Shown here piece by piece: positions 9,548 to 17,897 of a DNA stretch of 64,000 bases. The notes beneath the pieces are model-generated. The model did no database searches. It was given only the letters and a program-made list of their open reading frames with translations, and was not told where the DNA came from. Within the stretch, counting starts at the first letter, position 1, and every line of letters starts with the position of its first letter. The DNA is from Mucilaginibacter sp. OK098 (GTDB lineage Bacteria > Bacteroidota > Bacteroidia > Sphingobacteriales > Sphingobacteriaceae), in contig NZ_FRCM01000004.1 of the NCBI RefSeq assembly GCF_900142915.1, positions 186,001-250,000 on the forward strand, written 5' to 3'. A program made the translations under genes and the position numbers.

Positions 9548-10639
9548 ATGGCTAATCCAGAACAAGTACCGAGCATTGAATTCAGGCTCCTTAAAGACAC
9601 CGATGAAGATTCATTTATAGAGATGATTGCTGATCCGTCCATTAAGGAATATTTTGAAGAGCTAAACTATGATGAACAAACAATTCGATATAAATTCCGG
9701 GGCCTCAACGAGCGGACTTCATATATGCAATATTGGGGAATATTCCTGCCAGATGGCAAACTTGCCGGTTTCTTATCTTTAAAGAAAAGTCACGCCATTT
9801 TTAAATCGCTTCTAAAAAAGGAAAAACTACAGGGTGAGGAGGATTCTGATGAACTTCTAATCGAGAGTGATGATGAGGTCAATTTAAGAGAATGGCTGGA
9901 AACTATTAAATCACCGTATACAGCAGAGATAGCGATTCATCCGAATTTCAGACGCAAGGGAATTGGCCGGGCAGCATTACTTAAAGTTCACGATTACGCT
10001 GCATCGGTGAACTTGAAAGAAATATATTTTGAAGTTCGTGAGGACAATGAGGCTTCTGCAAAACTTATCGCAGGTTTATTCCCGGAACCAGTTATTTCAG
10101 CAAAAGATCATTACGGACACGATCTTTTTCGCCTTGCCGTAAAATGGACTCCATCATCTGCTGATGATATGCGAAATGAACTGAAAGCATTAAATTCTAC
10201 AGAGGAGAAAAAATTATTTAATCATTGGCGACAGATGGTGACCGCAATACCCGAAATTACCCCTCATAGGGAATTAGTAATGCAACTATTCAAAGTAATA
10301 TATGCTGGGGGAGCTTCGATTGATATGAAAGAAGAATATCAAGGATGTCACCATATCAACGATTGGTTCGAGAAAAAGATAATAATAAGTTTAAAAAAGC
10401 GTCCAGAACCCCTGACCATAATTTGGTCAATAGCGCATGAGTATGGTCACTTGCTGCAAAATGAAGCAAGTGATGCAGAAAAAAAATTATATACGATAGA
10501 AAAATTCAAAAGAGAAGAAGATGCCTGGAAAAAAGCAGAGGAATGGTTAACTGATAAACCATTTTTCATTTTTAACTGGAGAGATTTTTTCCGTTTCAAA
10601 CACTGTAGGTTAAACAATTACCTTTCACTTCCTGCCTGA
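9548..10639 (+). CDS. GNAT acetyltransferase fused to an HEYGH zinc metallopeptidase domain
   Basis: 363 residues. Residues 10-200 are a GNAT N-acetyltransferase domain: IEFRLLKDTDEDSF at the start, an acidic insert at 95-112, AEIAIHPNFRRKGIGRAAL with the acetyl-CoA-binding RRKGIG loop (135-140), and YFEVREDNEASAKLI. Residues 205-345 hold SIAHEYGHLLQNE with a HExxH zinc site (His297, Glu298, His301) and downstream glutamates in FKREEDAWKKAEEW that could be the third ligand, as in ImmA/IrrE (M78) peptidases. It is transcribed divergently from the STAND gene (111 bases apart) and its end overlaps the next gene's end by 22 bases. The fusion is unusual. M78 proteins cleave repressors in phage and stress responses; the target here is unknown. 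Confidence 0.8.
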   Translation: MANPEQVPSIEFRLLKDTDEDSFIEMIADPSIKEYFEELNYDEQTIRYKFRGLNERTSYMQYWGIFLPDGKLAGFLSLKKSHAIFKSLLKKEKLQGEEDSDELLIESDDEVNLREWLETIKSPYTAEIAIHPNFRRKGIGRAALLKVHDYAASVNLKEIYFEVREDNEASAKLIAGLFPEPVISAKDHYGHDLFRLAVKWTPSSADDMRNELKALNSTEEKKLFNHWRQMVTAIPEITPHRELVMQLFKVIYAGGASIDMKEEYQGCHHINDWFEKKIIISLKKRPEPLTIIWSIAHEYGHLLQNEASDAEKKLYTIEKFKREEDAWKKAEEWLTDKPFFIFNWRDFFRFKHCRLNNYLSLPA

Positions 10640-11664
10640 TTCTCGTCGTTTGCAGAAGGCAAACGTCTTCGTTCATATACTACACCAGAGGCTCCGATGC
10701 TGAATGCCTTGGTTGGACTGAGGTTTATTCTTGTAACCAGTTTGTCTCGTTTTTTAAATGCGGCCTTAGTTCCGACAACTTTTCCGTCTGGAGTAAGCAA
10801 ATAAGAAAATTCCCATTTATTCTTCGTATTAAGCACGAAATAAATCTCTGCGATATCAATATAACGTTGCAAATCCATGATCTTTTCGTGGACCAAAGCT
10901 AATTTGGGCGGCTGCAGGCCCTTTTCAACTTTGGTTGGGTCATCAGAGCGAATATGTAATTCAATATATGGATCCCAAGGTATTTCAAATATAGTGAGCA
11001 ACCTCTTGTTGGCAGGTACCATCTTTTCACGAGTTGACAGCACAGATGATGACAAACTACCGAGAAGCTTTTTAACTCCCAATTTTAGATTCTTATAAAG
11101 ATCATCAGCAATATCCTCTGCTATTTTTTCTCCCATTTTTGTCAGGAAGGGTTTCACCAATGGATATAAAACCATTGCATATGGCGCTAGCGTGATTACT
11201 ATGCGCGGATCTGGATATAATTCCTTGCGCATATCCAATTCTAGTGCAACCTTTCCCTCAAATGCTCTATGAATTTGCCCTCCTGTGGTTTTCAGGTCAT
11301 TGATATTTTGAAAATTATTCTTGTCAACAGAAATTGTGATTTGATCTCCAGGTTTTTCGGAATTTCGACTCATTAAAGGAATAGCGGTGGTCTGTCCTGC
11401 TATCACCAAAGTTTCGTCCCATTCTACTGTTCCCCTTTCAGCATATTCCACAGGCAACACCCAAACATGCTGGACACCACCAGCATCTTTTAATTCGGCA
11501 TCATCGAAATAGCCCATAGGTGGAATGTCGCGCCGATGATTTGCTAAATACCTCATTTTGAGCGGACCGTTTACGGCATTTGCGTAATCCTTTAACATTT
11601 CGACCGTAGTGAAGTCTCCATGTAAGTCTATTGTTGCTGACCGTATAATTACTTTCTCTGCCAT
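10618..11664 (-). CDS. Hypothetical 348-residue protein, weak prohead-protease-like N-terminus
   Basis: I do not recognise the family. It is soluble. The N-terminal 80 residues (YLANHRRDIPPMGYFDDAEL followed by VQHVWVLPVEY) recall the NH-x-(6-8)-G-x-(4)-E pattern of phage prohead serine protease-like folds, but no catalytic set is clear. A single hydrophobic patch (ITLAPYAMVLYPLVKPFL, about 176-193) could be membrane-associated. The C-terminal third is beta-rich (EIYFVLNTKNKWEFSYLLT). It converges on the GNAT/metallopeptidase gene with a 22-base overlap of the 3' ends. Place in a defence cluster is by context only. Confidence 0.65.
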   Translation of the reverse strand: MAEKVIIRSATIDLHGDFTTVEMLKDYANAVNGPLKMRYLANHRRDIPPMGYFDDAELKDAGGVQHVWVLPVEYAERGTVEWDETLVIAGQTTAIPLMSRNSEKPGDQITISVDKNNFQNINDLKTTGGQIHRAFEGKVALELDMRKELYPDPRIVITLAPYAMVLYPLVKPFLTKMGEKIAEDIADDLYKNLKLGVKKLLGSLSSSVLSTREKMVPANKRLLTIFEIPWDPYIELHIRSDDPTKVEKGLQPPKLALVHEKIMDLQRYIDIAEIYFVLNTKNKWEFSYLLTPDGKVVGTKAAFKKRDKLVTRINLSPTKAFSIGASGVVYERRRLPSANDENQAGSER

Positions 11665-11821
11665 ATGTTATTATCTCTTTTATTTTAGGTCGTTTTATGA
11701 CCAATAAATCGAAAATACGTAATTTACTCTGCATTATTTTTTAATGCAATTCAAAATTAAATGGCGTGAAGCTGACTGAATAAAAAATACATGAAATACT
11801 TAAAAGACAAACATAATTCAA

Positions 11822-12784
11822 ATGGATCATACCGGACTTTCCGTTAAGCTACAACTTGCTTATCCACCGGTAAGTAACTATGATTTTACCCACATTCGTA
11901 CGGAAGAAGCCGTTCAGCATTGGCTCAAAGAAAGTATGCTGTATATGATCGTTCAACGTCCGGTTCTAACATTTGAGCGGGTTCAACCAGGTGAGGCAAT
12001 GCTTACCTTCGACATTCATCAACAAGGAACTGAAGAAATCTTACATTGTCGTTTACCACTCCAACAACACATATTCATAAGAAATCCTGAGGCCGAGCTT
12101 CGCCTTGAAATAGGCTGGCATGATGCTGAAAAAGCTACGGAATCTTTACCCGCTTACCATGTAGACGCATTTAAGTTCTATGAAAATGAGGAATTTATGT
12201 ATTGGCTTACACCGGAACGGTTTATATATGAATATCTTCATGACAATATAGATGCGGAGGTCAAAGGTAACACACGCGCATTTGTAAGCTATTATGTTCA
12301 TTACGTTGGCAAAGCAACAGATCAACCTATTTGGAACCGCCTGGACGGCCATAAAACTTTACAAAAGATTTTGAGCATAGTAAAGCCTTTGGCACAATCA
12401 CTACCTACTCATGAATTGGCCCTTCTACTTTTCCAGGTAGGGGATGCACAATCCATCAAAATATTTGAGCCTGAAAGCCTCTTTGAATCAGGCCCCTCTT
12501 TGCCATCAAAAAAAGAAATATCCCTCGATGCAGAAAAAATGTTGGTCCGTGTCTTTCAACCCGATTTCAATGATCCTAAAAAGCGGTTTCCGAGTTACCC
12601 AATCAGTAAGGACGGCTTATATGGATATAATTTCAATCGTTACGGATATCAAATTATTGAGGACCTCTCACTAAACAACGGGCAACTAATTATTGAAGGC
12701 TCTCTCGATCAAAATCGTGCTGACCTGCTGACGGTCCATGATAACCAGGAAATCAACATTTATGCACTGGCCAGTGATTGGTAA
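11822..12784 (+). CDS. Divergent GIY-YIG-type nuclease, 320 residues
   Basis: Residues about 154-255 fit the GIY-YIG nuclease fold: FVSYYVHYVGKA (154-165) for the GIY..YVG pair, WNRLDGHKTL with Arg173 and His177, and LDAEKMLVRVFQPDFNDP with Glu238 as the metal-binding acid and the final Asn250 as in the usual E..LI..F.P..N motif. The 150 residues before (beta-rich, WLKESMLYMIVQRPVL) and 65 after are unknown. So a catalytic core is embedded in a longer protein. It starts at 11822 after an A+T-rich gap and precedes the HNH gene on the same strand by 161 bases. Restriction-type nuclease in a defence cluster is plausible; substrate unknown. Confidence 0.65.
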   Translation: MDHTGLSVKLQLAYPPVSNYDFTHIRTEEAVQHWLKESMLYMIVQRPVLTFERVQPGEAMLTFDIHQQGTEEILHCRLPLQQHIFIRNPEAELRLEIGWHDAEKATESLPAYHVDAFKFYENEEFMYWLTPERFIYEYLHDNIDAEVKGNTRAFVSYYVHYVGKATDQPIWNRLDGHKTLQKILSIVKPLAQSLPTHELALLLFQVGDAQSIKIFEPESLFESGPSLPSKKEISLDAEKMLVRVFQPDFNDPKKRFPSYPISKDGLYGYNFNRYGYQIIEDLSLNNGQLIIEGSLDQNRADLLTVHDNQEINIYALASDW

Positions 12785-12945
12785 GTTGTTGATTTAATTA
12801 GATCAATAAATAATCACTCATTCCCAAGACTTATTAGGGACAAATTGCATGTGTTTTAAGTCATTAAAGTTGGTTGACCAGACAAGTATACTTGCTAACC
12901 AGAGATGCAAAAACGTATATTTACAGCCTAACAAACCTTATTTAC

Positions 12946-14280
12946 ATGCGTCTATCTTTTTTAGCTTTAAGCTGTTCCAAAGACCTGCAATTCGGTAATC
13001 CCGAAACGGAATCGACTATTTCTTTCCTATATGAATTAAGTATAATTATGAGTGAGAGCGTTTCCGATAAGGACGGTCTACCCTCGGTATTGATTAAAAC
13101 TTGGCATTCAAATACGCAGGAACTTAGAGATAAAATTGATGCCCTGATAGTTAAATACAGTTCGATCAATATTAAGATCATGCAGCTCCGTGGCTATTTT
13201 CAACAATTAGCGGAGGGGGAATATTTTGCCTTTTGCAGAACCAGCGATCTTACTGAAGAACTGAGTAAAGAGTATTCATTAAAGCTATTAGCTTTACGGG
13301 ATGGGCAATCATTGGAAGTTGTTAAAGAGCAGCACGAGCAGAGTCTTGGTAACCTCTTACAGCGTTACCAGGCAAAAGGCAAGGCTACGCATTTTAATCA
13401 AAGGATCGGTGAACCGGATAAAAGTAAGCGGATTTGCCGTTTTTGCAAACGATCTATGCCAGATGTTTCCTTTAAAAATGTTGCGCACGCCATCGCGGAA
13501 GCTTTAGGGAATAAAACATTGATCTTGAATGAAGAATGTGATACATGTAACGCAGAATTTGGGTCTGATACGGGTATTGAAAAGAATTTGATTACGTTCC
13601 TAAAACCCTTTATTACAGTATTTGGGCTAACCGGGAAAAGAGGGGTTCCAAAGTTAAGGGGAGACGGGTTCGACCTTGAATATTCCAATCCCTCAAAACG
13701 GGAAAGACTTATTGAAGAGGAACTCAATCAAGTAGAACAAAATGCAGAAAGCTCATCTGATCAGGAAGAAGAGTTTTTTGATGGAAAATTCGCTGGTACT
13801 TATAAAGGCGAATTAGTATGGCAGGACCTTTACAGAACGCTGGTTAAATACGTGCTAAGTATAATGGATCATTCCGAGCTGAAAGGGCTGGACAAAACCA
13901 TTCAATGGATCAACCGGGAATTTACTGCAACATCATTGCCTAAAATTGCAATTTTACAGAATCTTACATTTTTCAGTAAGCAGCCAAGAATATTATATTA
14001 TCATCGAAAAGATGATAACGCTAACCTGCCTTATATTGTAGCTGAGTTTCATCAAACCATGTTTACATTCGTATTTATCATTCCTTTTGCTGAACAGGAT
14101 GAATTGGATTTTACTCTTTCAGAAGATTACAGTCGATTTTGGAACTACTTTAAGCATTTTAGCGTAGTAAAAGGTTGGAGGTTTCAAAATCCCTCCGATA
14201 ATACTCCTTCTGAACATAAGGTTAACTTGTCATTCAAACAGCGGGTAAAAGAAGAATCTGACGGTAAAGATCAAGCATAA
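12946..14280 (+). CDS. HNH endonuclease
   Basis: About 444 residues from the ATG at 12946. An in-frame TTG lies at 12874 and another ATG at 13048, and the start is not settled. The core is CRFCKRSMPDVSF, then KNVAHAIAEALGN, then NEECDTCNAEFG: two zinc CxxC pairs around the AH..I.E.LGN motif, the form seen in HNH nucleases with a treble-clef zinc site (residues about 164-206). The N-terminal 160 residues are mainly helical; the C-terminal 240 are unknown, with an acidic linker (about 266-285). Same strand as the GIY-YIG gene. HNH proteins of this form occur as effectors in many defence systems; here that is an inference. Confidence 0.8.
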   Translation: MRLSFLALSCSKDLQFGNPETESTISFLYELSIIMSESVSDKDGLPSVLIKTWHSNTQELRDKIDALIVKYSSINIKIMQLRGYFQQLAEGEYFAFCRTSDLTEELSKEYSLKLLALRDGQSLEVVKEQHEQSLGNLLQRYQAKGKATHFNQRIGEPDKSKRICRFCKRSMPDVSFKNVAHAIAEALGNKTLILNEECDTCNAEFGSDTGIEKNLITFLKPFITVFGLTGKRGVPKLRGDGFDLEYSNPSKRERLIEEELNQVEQNAESSSDQEEEFFDGKFAGTYKGELVWQDLYRTLVKYVLSIMDHSELKGLDKTIQWINREFTATSLPKIAILQNLTFFSKQPRILYYHRKDDNANLPYIVAEFHQTMFTFVFIIPFAEQDELDFTLSEDYSRFWNYFKHFSVVKGWRFQNPSDNTPSEHKVNLSFKQRVKEESDGKDQA

Positions 14281-14420
14281 TTTCGATTAAGTAAACTACC
14301 AGGTAATTGGCAACTGAGGTTAAAATGTACATAATAGCTTAATCAATCCGCTTGTATTTTACGGGAAAGCAATGGGTGATAGCGGGTTGGTTTCCGGTGA
14401 AAGTCAAGCAACCGCTTTAG

Positions 14421-14478
14421 GCCGGGCCGCCTGTTTCGATTGAAATGAGAAAGTGGCGGCCCGGCGCGGCCGCCTTTT
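14421..14478 (+). promoter_or_regulatory. Three-arm G+C-rich element with two mutually exclusive hairpins
   Basis: Arm A GCCGGGCCGCC (14421-14431) pairs perfectly with arm B GGCGGCCCGGC (14455-14465). Part of B, GGCGGCC (14455-14461), pairs equally well with arm C GGCCGCC (14468-14474), giving a short-loop hairpin followed at once by TTTT (14475-14478), like an intrinsic terminator. A second, imperfect inverted repeat AGCGGGTTG/CAACCGCT lies just upstream. It is downstream of the HNH gene on the same strand and may simply end that transcript. No plus-strand gene follows it. An oriT or other element site is also possible. Confidence 0.5.
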
Positions 14479-14498
14479 CAAATAGCGGAGATAGTAGT

Positions 14499-14951
14499 TT
14501 ATAATGGCTCGTAGACCCTAATATCAAGGGGCAGGTCAGCTAATTTACCCTCAAGGAGTGGCTTAACCTTCTCCCAATCCAACCCGCCATTACCACAGCC
14601 AGGTGCGGGCATAGCTACCGAGCGAACATCGTTTTCGGAAAGGAAATATTTAAGGGCATTTAGCCCCTGAACTATATAACTGTATTCGGATGGTAATCTC
14701 CAATGGGTCTTTGTCGGAAAATTAATGATTGTCTTTTGCCCTAATATCAAGTTAACATCATTGATAACCAGTAACCTTCCAATGGCCAGTTGTTTGGCAG
14801 CAAACGCTTTTCGATAGGCTAAGTAATTATGCGGGAACGCATTTTTAAAAGCAAGGGCGATGCCCTTACCCATGATCCCGACCGTATTTACGGTATTTAC
14901 CAAACAGTCGGCATCATCTTTTAATAAATCTCCTTTGTGATAAGTGATCAT
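14499..14951 (-). CDS. Macrodomain protein, DarG-like ADP-ribosylglycohydrolase
   Basis: 150 residues, a single macrodomain. ITYHKGDLLKDDADCLVNTV is the start, then NTVGIMGKGIALAFKNAFP (the ligand-binding glycine loop of DarG/TARG1-type domains with the lysine of MGKGIA), and MPAPGCGNGGLDW as the second binding loop. In DarTG systems this fold removes ADP-ribose from DNA. No DarT toxin gene is visible nearby, so it may protect against a foreign toxin or act in the PRTRC element. It is the last gene of the long minus-strand operon that starts with SSB, 27 bases after the preceding gene. Confidence 0.85.
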   Translation of the reverse strand: MITYHKGDLLKDDADCLVNTVNTVGIMGKGIALAFKNAFPHNYLAYRKAFAAKQLAIGRLLVINDVNLILGQKTIINFPTKTHWRLPSEYSYIVQGLNALKYFLSENDVRSVAMPAPGCGNGGLDWEKVKPLLEGKLADLPLDIRVYEPL

Positions 14952-14978
14952 CGGTAATGATTTTGGTTGTGAATATAA

Positions 14979-16115
14979 TTAAAAGCTATAATTGGAGCCT
15001 GTCATTTGCTCATGAATTTTGGCCAGTTGCTCATGGTTCATGCCTGTGGAATTGGCTTGCTGCACAAAAGATTTAATCACGGTTTCACGGGTTTTCCAAT
15101 TAAAGGAATACACTTCGGTTTGCTTGGCATAGGTAACCGGCTTTGGGATGGGTAAACGCAGGTCGTGGGCATTTTGCAGAATAACAATCTGGCAACAGGT
15201 CTTTTGATATTCTACTTCATTCAAATTATCCTCCCGCAAGCGTTTTGCCAGCTTACCCAACTGACTGCGCCTGTAATCCAAAACAGGTTTATGCTTTATA
15301 GAACGTTCCTTTTTTCGCTTGCTTTTTAAATCCGCTTGCAGCATTTCTTCGGTATAACCGGGATATTTAAGTTGTATTTCCTGCAAAGCGAATAATTGAT
15401 TTTGCTTATAAACCCGCCTAACCAAATTTCTGCGGGTGCGGTTAGCTGATACCAAAGCCTTATGCTCTACTTCTTCGGGCGTAATTTGCAGGGGCTTGGG
15501 TTCATCCGTGGCGAGGCTGCGGTAAAGTTCCCTTAATAAAATAAGTACTGGCAATCTTTTAAGCCCGTTTTGTTCCTCGTCAAGCATCTTGCCGATTTCA
15601 GAAACCGAATAATGATGCCCGTTTTCGATTAAGCTGCGCACCAATTCCGATTGCTCATCGGGCGTTTCTTCTGCTGCCAATTTTCGAACTGGGCTGAGGG
15701 TCTGCACAAGCGGGTATTTATATTGAAATTCCTTTAATTGCGCTAAAAATGCCGAACCTGTACCGGGATTTTCCAAATCAAGACGTTCGGCTTCTTGTTC
15801 CTCGGCATAAATCAACTTACCCCAATCCTCGTACTGGTGATAGCACAGGCGAATATCAAAATGGTGGTATTCAATTTCCTCCCTGTTCATAGGGCGTTTA
15901 AGAAATGGAAAAGCGTGATGCAAGCCCATCGGTCTGCGGTTGCGGTCGCACCAAATTTCTCCGTGCATGAACAAATATATTCGGGGCGGGTACTTCGTTT
16001 GCGCTTTGAAATAATAGGCTACAGTACCTTCCTTTTTGCGGGGCAAAGCATCGACCCGCTCAAACTCTGCTTTCTCCCTTGCGTTCATTACATAACCCTC
16101 TTTAATCTTTACCAT
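14979..16115 (-). CDS. Hypothetical 378-residue protein of the PRTRC operon
   Basis: The open frame extends to 16238, but the ATG at 16115 (MVKIKEGYVMNAREKAEFER) fits better, because the upstream gene stops at 16126. I do not recognise a domain. There is an aromatic N-terminal part with HGEIWCDRNRRPMGLHHAF, a glutamate-rich middle and a long basic helical C-terminus (SKRKKERSIKHKP). The basic helices suggest nucleic-acid binding. It lies between the macrodomain gene and a 60-residue gene in a tight operon, so it is probably part of the element's maintenance or transfer functions. Confidence 0.65.
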   Translation of the reverse strand: MVKIKEGYVMNAREKAEFERVDALPRKKEGTVAYYFKAQTKYPPRIYLFMHGEIWCDRNRRPMGLHHAFPFLKRPMNREEIEYHHFDIRLCYHQYEDWGKLIYAEEQEAERLDLENPGTGSAFLAQLKEFQYKYPLVQTLSPVRKLAAEETPDEQSELVRSLIENGHHYSVSEIGKMLDEEQNGLKRLPVLILLRELYRSLATDEPKPLQITPEEVEHKALVSANRTRRNLVRRVYKQNQLFALQEIQLKYPGYTEEMLQADLKSKRKKERSIKHKPVLDYRRSQLGKLAKRLREDNLNEVEYQKTCCQIVILQNAHDLRLPIPKPVTYAKQTEVYSFNWKTRETVIKSFVQQANSTGMNHEQLAKIHEQMTGSNYSF

Positions 16116-16125
16116 AGCGTTGGTT

Positions 16126-16308
16126 TTAATGCTGCTGCAATGCCAGTAATTTTTGATATATATCTTCCCAATAGGCTTGCTGCTTATCATCAAAAGCAGA
16201 AAATCCGGGATCAGTGTGTCGGTAGTGGCGGTAATCATCAGCCTGCATTAATGCCAGTTGCAGATTTTCGACCATAATAATTTTGCCGTCTTTGTCTTTA
16301 ATTTTCAT
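16126..16308 (-). CDS. Small 60-residue protein of the PRTRC operon
   Basis: MKIKDKDGKIIMVENLQLAL at the start, then a Tyr/His/Asp-rich middle (QADDYRHYRHTDPGF) and a helical end. No signal or membrane segment. It sits between ThiF (9 bases upstream) and the 378-residue gene (10 bases downstream), which supports real expression. Family not recognised. Confidence 0.6.
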   Translation of the reverse strand: MKIKDKDGKIIMVENLQLALMQADDYRHYRHTDPGFSAFDDKQQAYWEDIYQKLLALQQH

Positions 16309-16317
16309 AGGTTGCTT

Positions 16318-17139
16318 TTAGGCTACTTTAAGTGGTTGGGTTCTGTACTCTTTCAGGTTAAGGAATAAGCCTTTGTGGAACAAAATGCCTTCACGGAACA
16401 TTTGCCAAATCAGGGATGCGCCAAAATCCACTAAGGTCGAATTGATAAATAAATCCTGTTTGGCCAGTGCTTCCGCAAGGGAACAGCTTGGCGTGTTGTC
16501 ACCCAATTCAGATTGTATCAGCAGGTCTTTGTATTCTTCCGTTATATAAGGCAGGTTGGCTTGCGGGGCAAACAGTTTCGAGGTCGGCTGCTTAATATCC
16601 CCGACAGTAGATAATACTACTTGTCCCGTTTCTTTGCTATTGCCAAAGTCCATCCAATAAAGCGGTTTGTCACGGTGACTTGCAGAATTTTTCTTGTAGA
16701 GGTTTAGTATTTCTGCAATCTCGAAACGGGCTTTAACCGTGTCCACGCAGGAAATCGTAATTGGTGCCATGCCCTGTGCAATAGAGCAATAGTGTTTATC
16801 ATACTTTTCGGTTTCCGCTTTCCAATTAAAACCGAAAAATCGGTTAATGCGGTTAATCAATGCGACAGATTTGTACTGGCCAAGTTCTGCGGAAGTAAAT
16901 AGCTGCCTCGCCAAGTTCGGGGACTGTACCCTATCATCATCAAATAAGGTCACCACAAAACCGGGGTGGTTTAGGCCGTTCAATGCCTGGCTCATTCTTG
17001 CAAGAGCGGTCAACATTTGGCTGCCAGTACCACCTGCGCCAATAAGGTTAATATTAATCGGGTTAGAGGGTTGCAACAATTCTTTATGGACAATGTGTAC
17101 GGCTGTTAGCGGGGCTGTATTTATGGCTTTCTTTTTCAT
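16318..17139 (-). CDS. PRTRC system ThiF-family protein
   Basis: 273 residues. The Rossmann-type nucleotide-binding loop NLIGAGGTGSQ lies at about 31-41, followed by TLFDDDRVQSPNLARQLF, which matches the ThiF/E1-like adenylating fold (acidic D and R-x-L-x-R-Q pattern), and ISCVDTVKARFEIAEIL. E1-like enzymes adenylate C-terminal glycines; PRTRC ThiF proteins occur with PRTRC A-F on plasmids and integrative elements, where their substrate is not known. The start overlaps the end of PRTRC-B by 4 bases (ATGA), a mark of coupled translation. Confidence 0.9.
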   Translation of the reverse strand: MKKKAINTAPLTAVHIVHKELLQPSNPININLIGAGGTGSQMLTALARMSQALNGLNHPGFVVTLFDDDRVQSPNLARQLFTSAELGQYKSVALINRINRFFGFNWKAETEKYDKHYCSIAQGMAPITISCVDTVKARFEIAEILNLYKKNSASHRDKPLYWMDFGNSKETGQVVLSTVGDIKQPTSKLFAPQANLPYITEEYKDLLIQSELGDNTPSCSLAEALAKQDLFINSTLVDFGASLIWQMFREGILFHKGLFLNLKEYRTQPLKVA

Positions 17140-17891
17140 TTGATAAGGTTTTTTAAAGGCAGATTATGGTGTTTATTGAGCATTTCAGATGAGAACGATT
17201 TTCCTGTGGCAAGCTGTTCCTGCCATAAGGAAACCAAATCGATTTTTGCACCTGCATGGCTGCCAATGGTGTGGCTGAAATAGCTGTTAAAAAAGTAAGT
17301 TTCCCATTTGCTGATAAAATCCTCCAAGCGGGTAAAACGGTCGATGGCTATTTGAACCGTTCCCATGCACACGTTACCGCTTTCATAGATATTGAAGTAT
17401 GGCGCATGGTAAAGTGGCGTGTTGGCATTCGGTTTTGATTTGCCTTTAAGGGCGTACACATTCAGGCTGTTTTTACTGGCTTTCCAAACCATTGCAGGGA
17501 TATGCGCTTTGCCTGTCGGTATCTGCAAGTCAGGCACAAAAAACAATTCCGCTTCCATAGGTGGAGTATACCAAACCACATAGCCCTCTGCCTGTGCATC
17601 AAGATATAACACATTGGCAGGTAATAAACCCTTTGGTTTAAGGTAATTGGTTTTCAGTTCCTCGGTAGCTTGAAACAACTTGTTTAAAGTCACCATTTCT
17701 GCAATGCTCAATGGGTGAGCGTTTATTGGCTGACCCCGTTTGCCAATGTCGTAGCTTTCTACATAAACCTCGTTATTATCGGTTTCGTAACCGTAGTTAT
17801 CTTTTTGGGTCGCTTGATTTTGATATATTAATAGTGCTTTTACCGGCGCAAACTGGTTGTTAAATTGTTCGCTTATGTTTGTCATAGTCAT
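17136..17891 (-). CDS. PRTRC system protein B
   Basis: 251 residues, soluble. Recognised from its order between ThiF and PRTRC-F and from the conserved middle and end: VWYTPPMEAELFFVPDL, IPAMVWKASKNSLNVYALKG, NANTPLYHAPYFNIYESGNV and CMGTVQ, which are typical of the PRTRC-B family (TIGR03737). Its biochemical role is unknown. Six bases separate it from PRTRC-F upstream and it overlaps ThiF by 4. Confidence 0.88.
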   Translation of the reverse strand: MTMTNISEQFNNQFAPVKALLIYQNQATQKDNYGYETDNNEVYVESYDIGKRGQPINAHPLSIAEMVTLNKLFQATEELKTNYLKPKGLLPANVLYLDAQAEGYVVWYTPPMEAELFFVPDLQIPTGKAHIPAMVWKASKNSLNVYALKGKSKPNANTPLYHAPYFNIYESGNVCMGTVQIAIDRFTRLEDFISKWETYFFNSYFSHTIGSHAGAKIDLVSLWQEQLATGKSFSSEMLNKHHNLPLKNLIK

Positions 17892-17897
17892 TTTAAA

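Noticed and set aside
12874..12945. Longer N-terminus for the HNH protein from a TTG at 12874
   Set aside because: The extra 24 codons cross an A+T-rich stretch that looks like a promoter (TATATTTAC); the ATG at 12946 or 13048 is more likely.
5618..14280. A named restriction-modification or CBASS system
   Set aside because: No DNA methyltransferase, no cyclic-nucleotide synthase and no specificity subunit are visible in the cluster.
14499..14951. Full DarTG toxin-antitoxin system
   Set aside because: Only the macrodomain is present; no neighbouring gene looks like the DarT ADP-ribosyltransferase.
16116..16238. Longer N-terminus of the 378-residue PRTRC-associated protein
   Set aside because: It would overlap the 60-residue gene completely on one side; the ATG at 16115 gives clean operon spacing.
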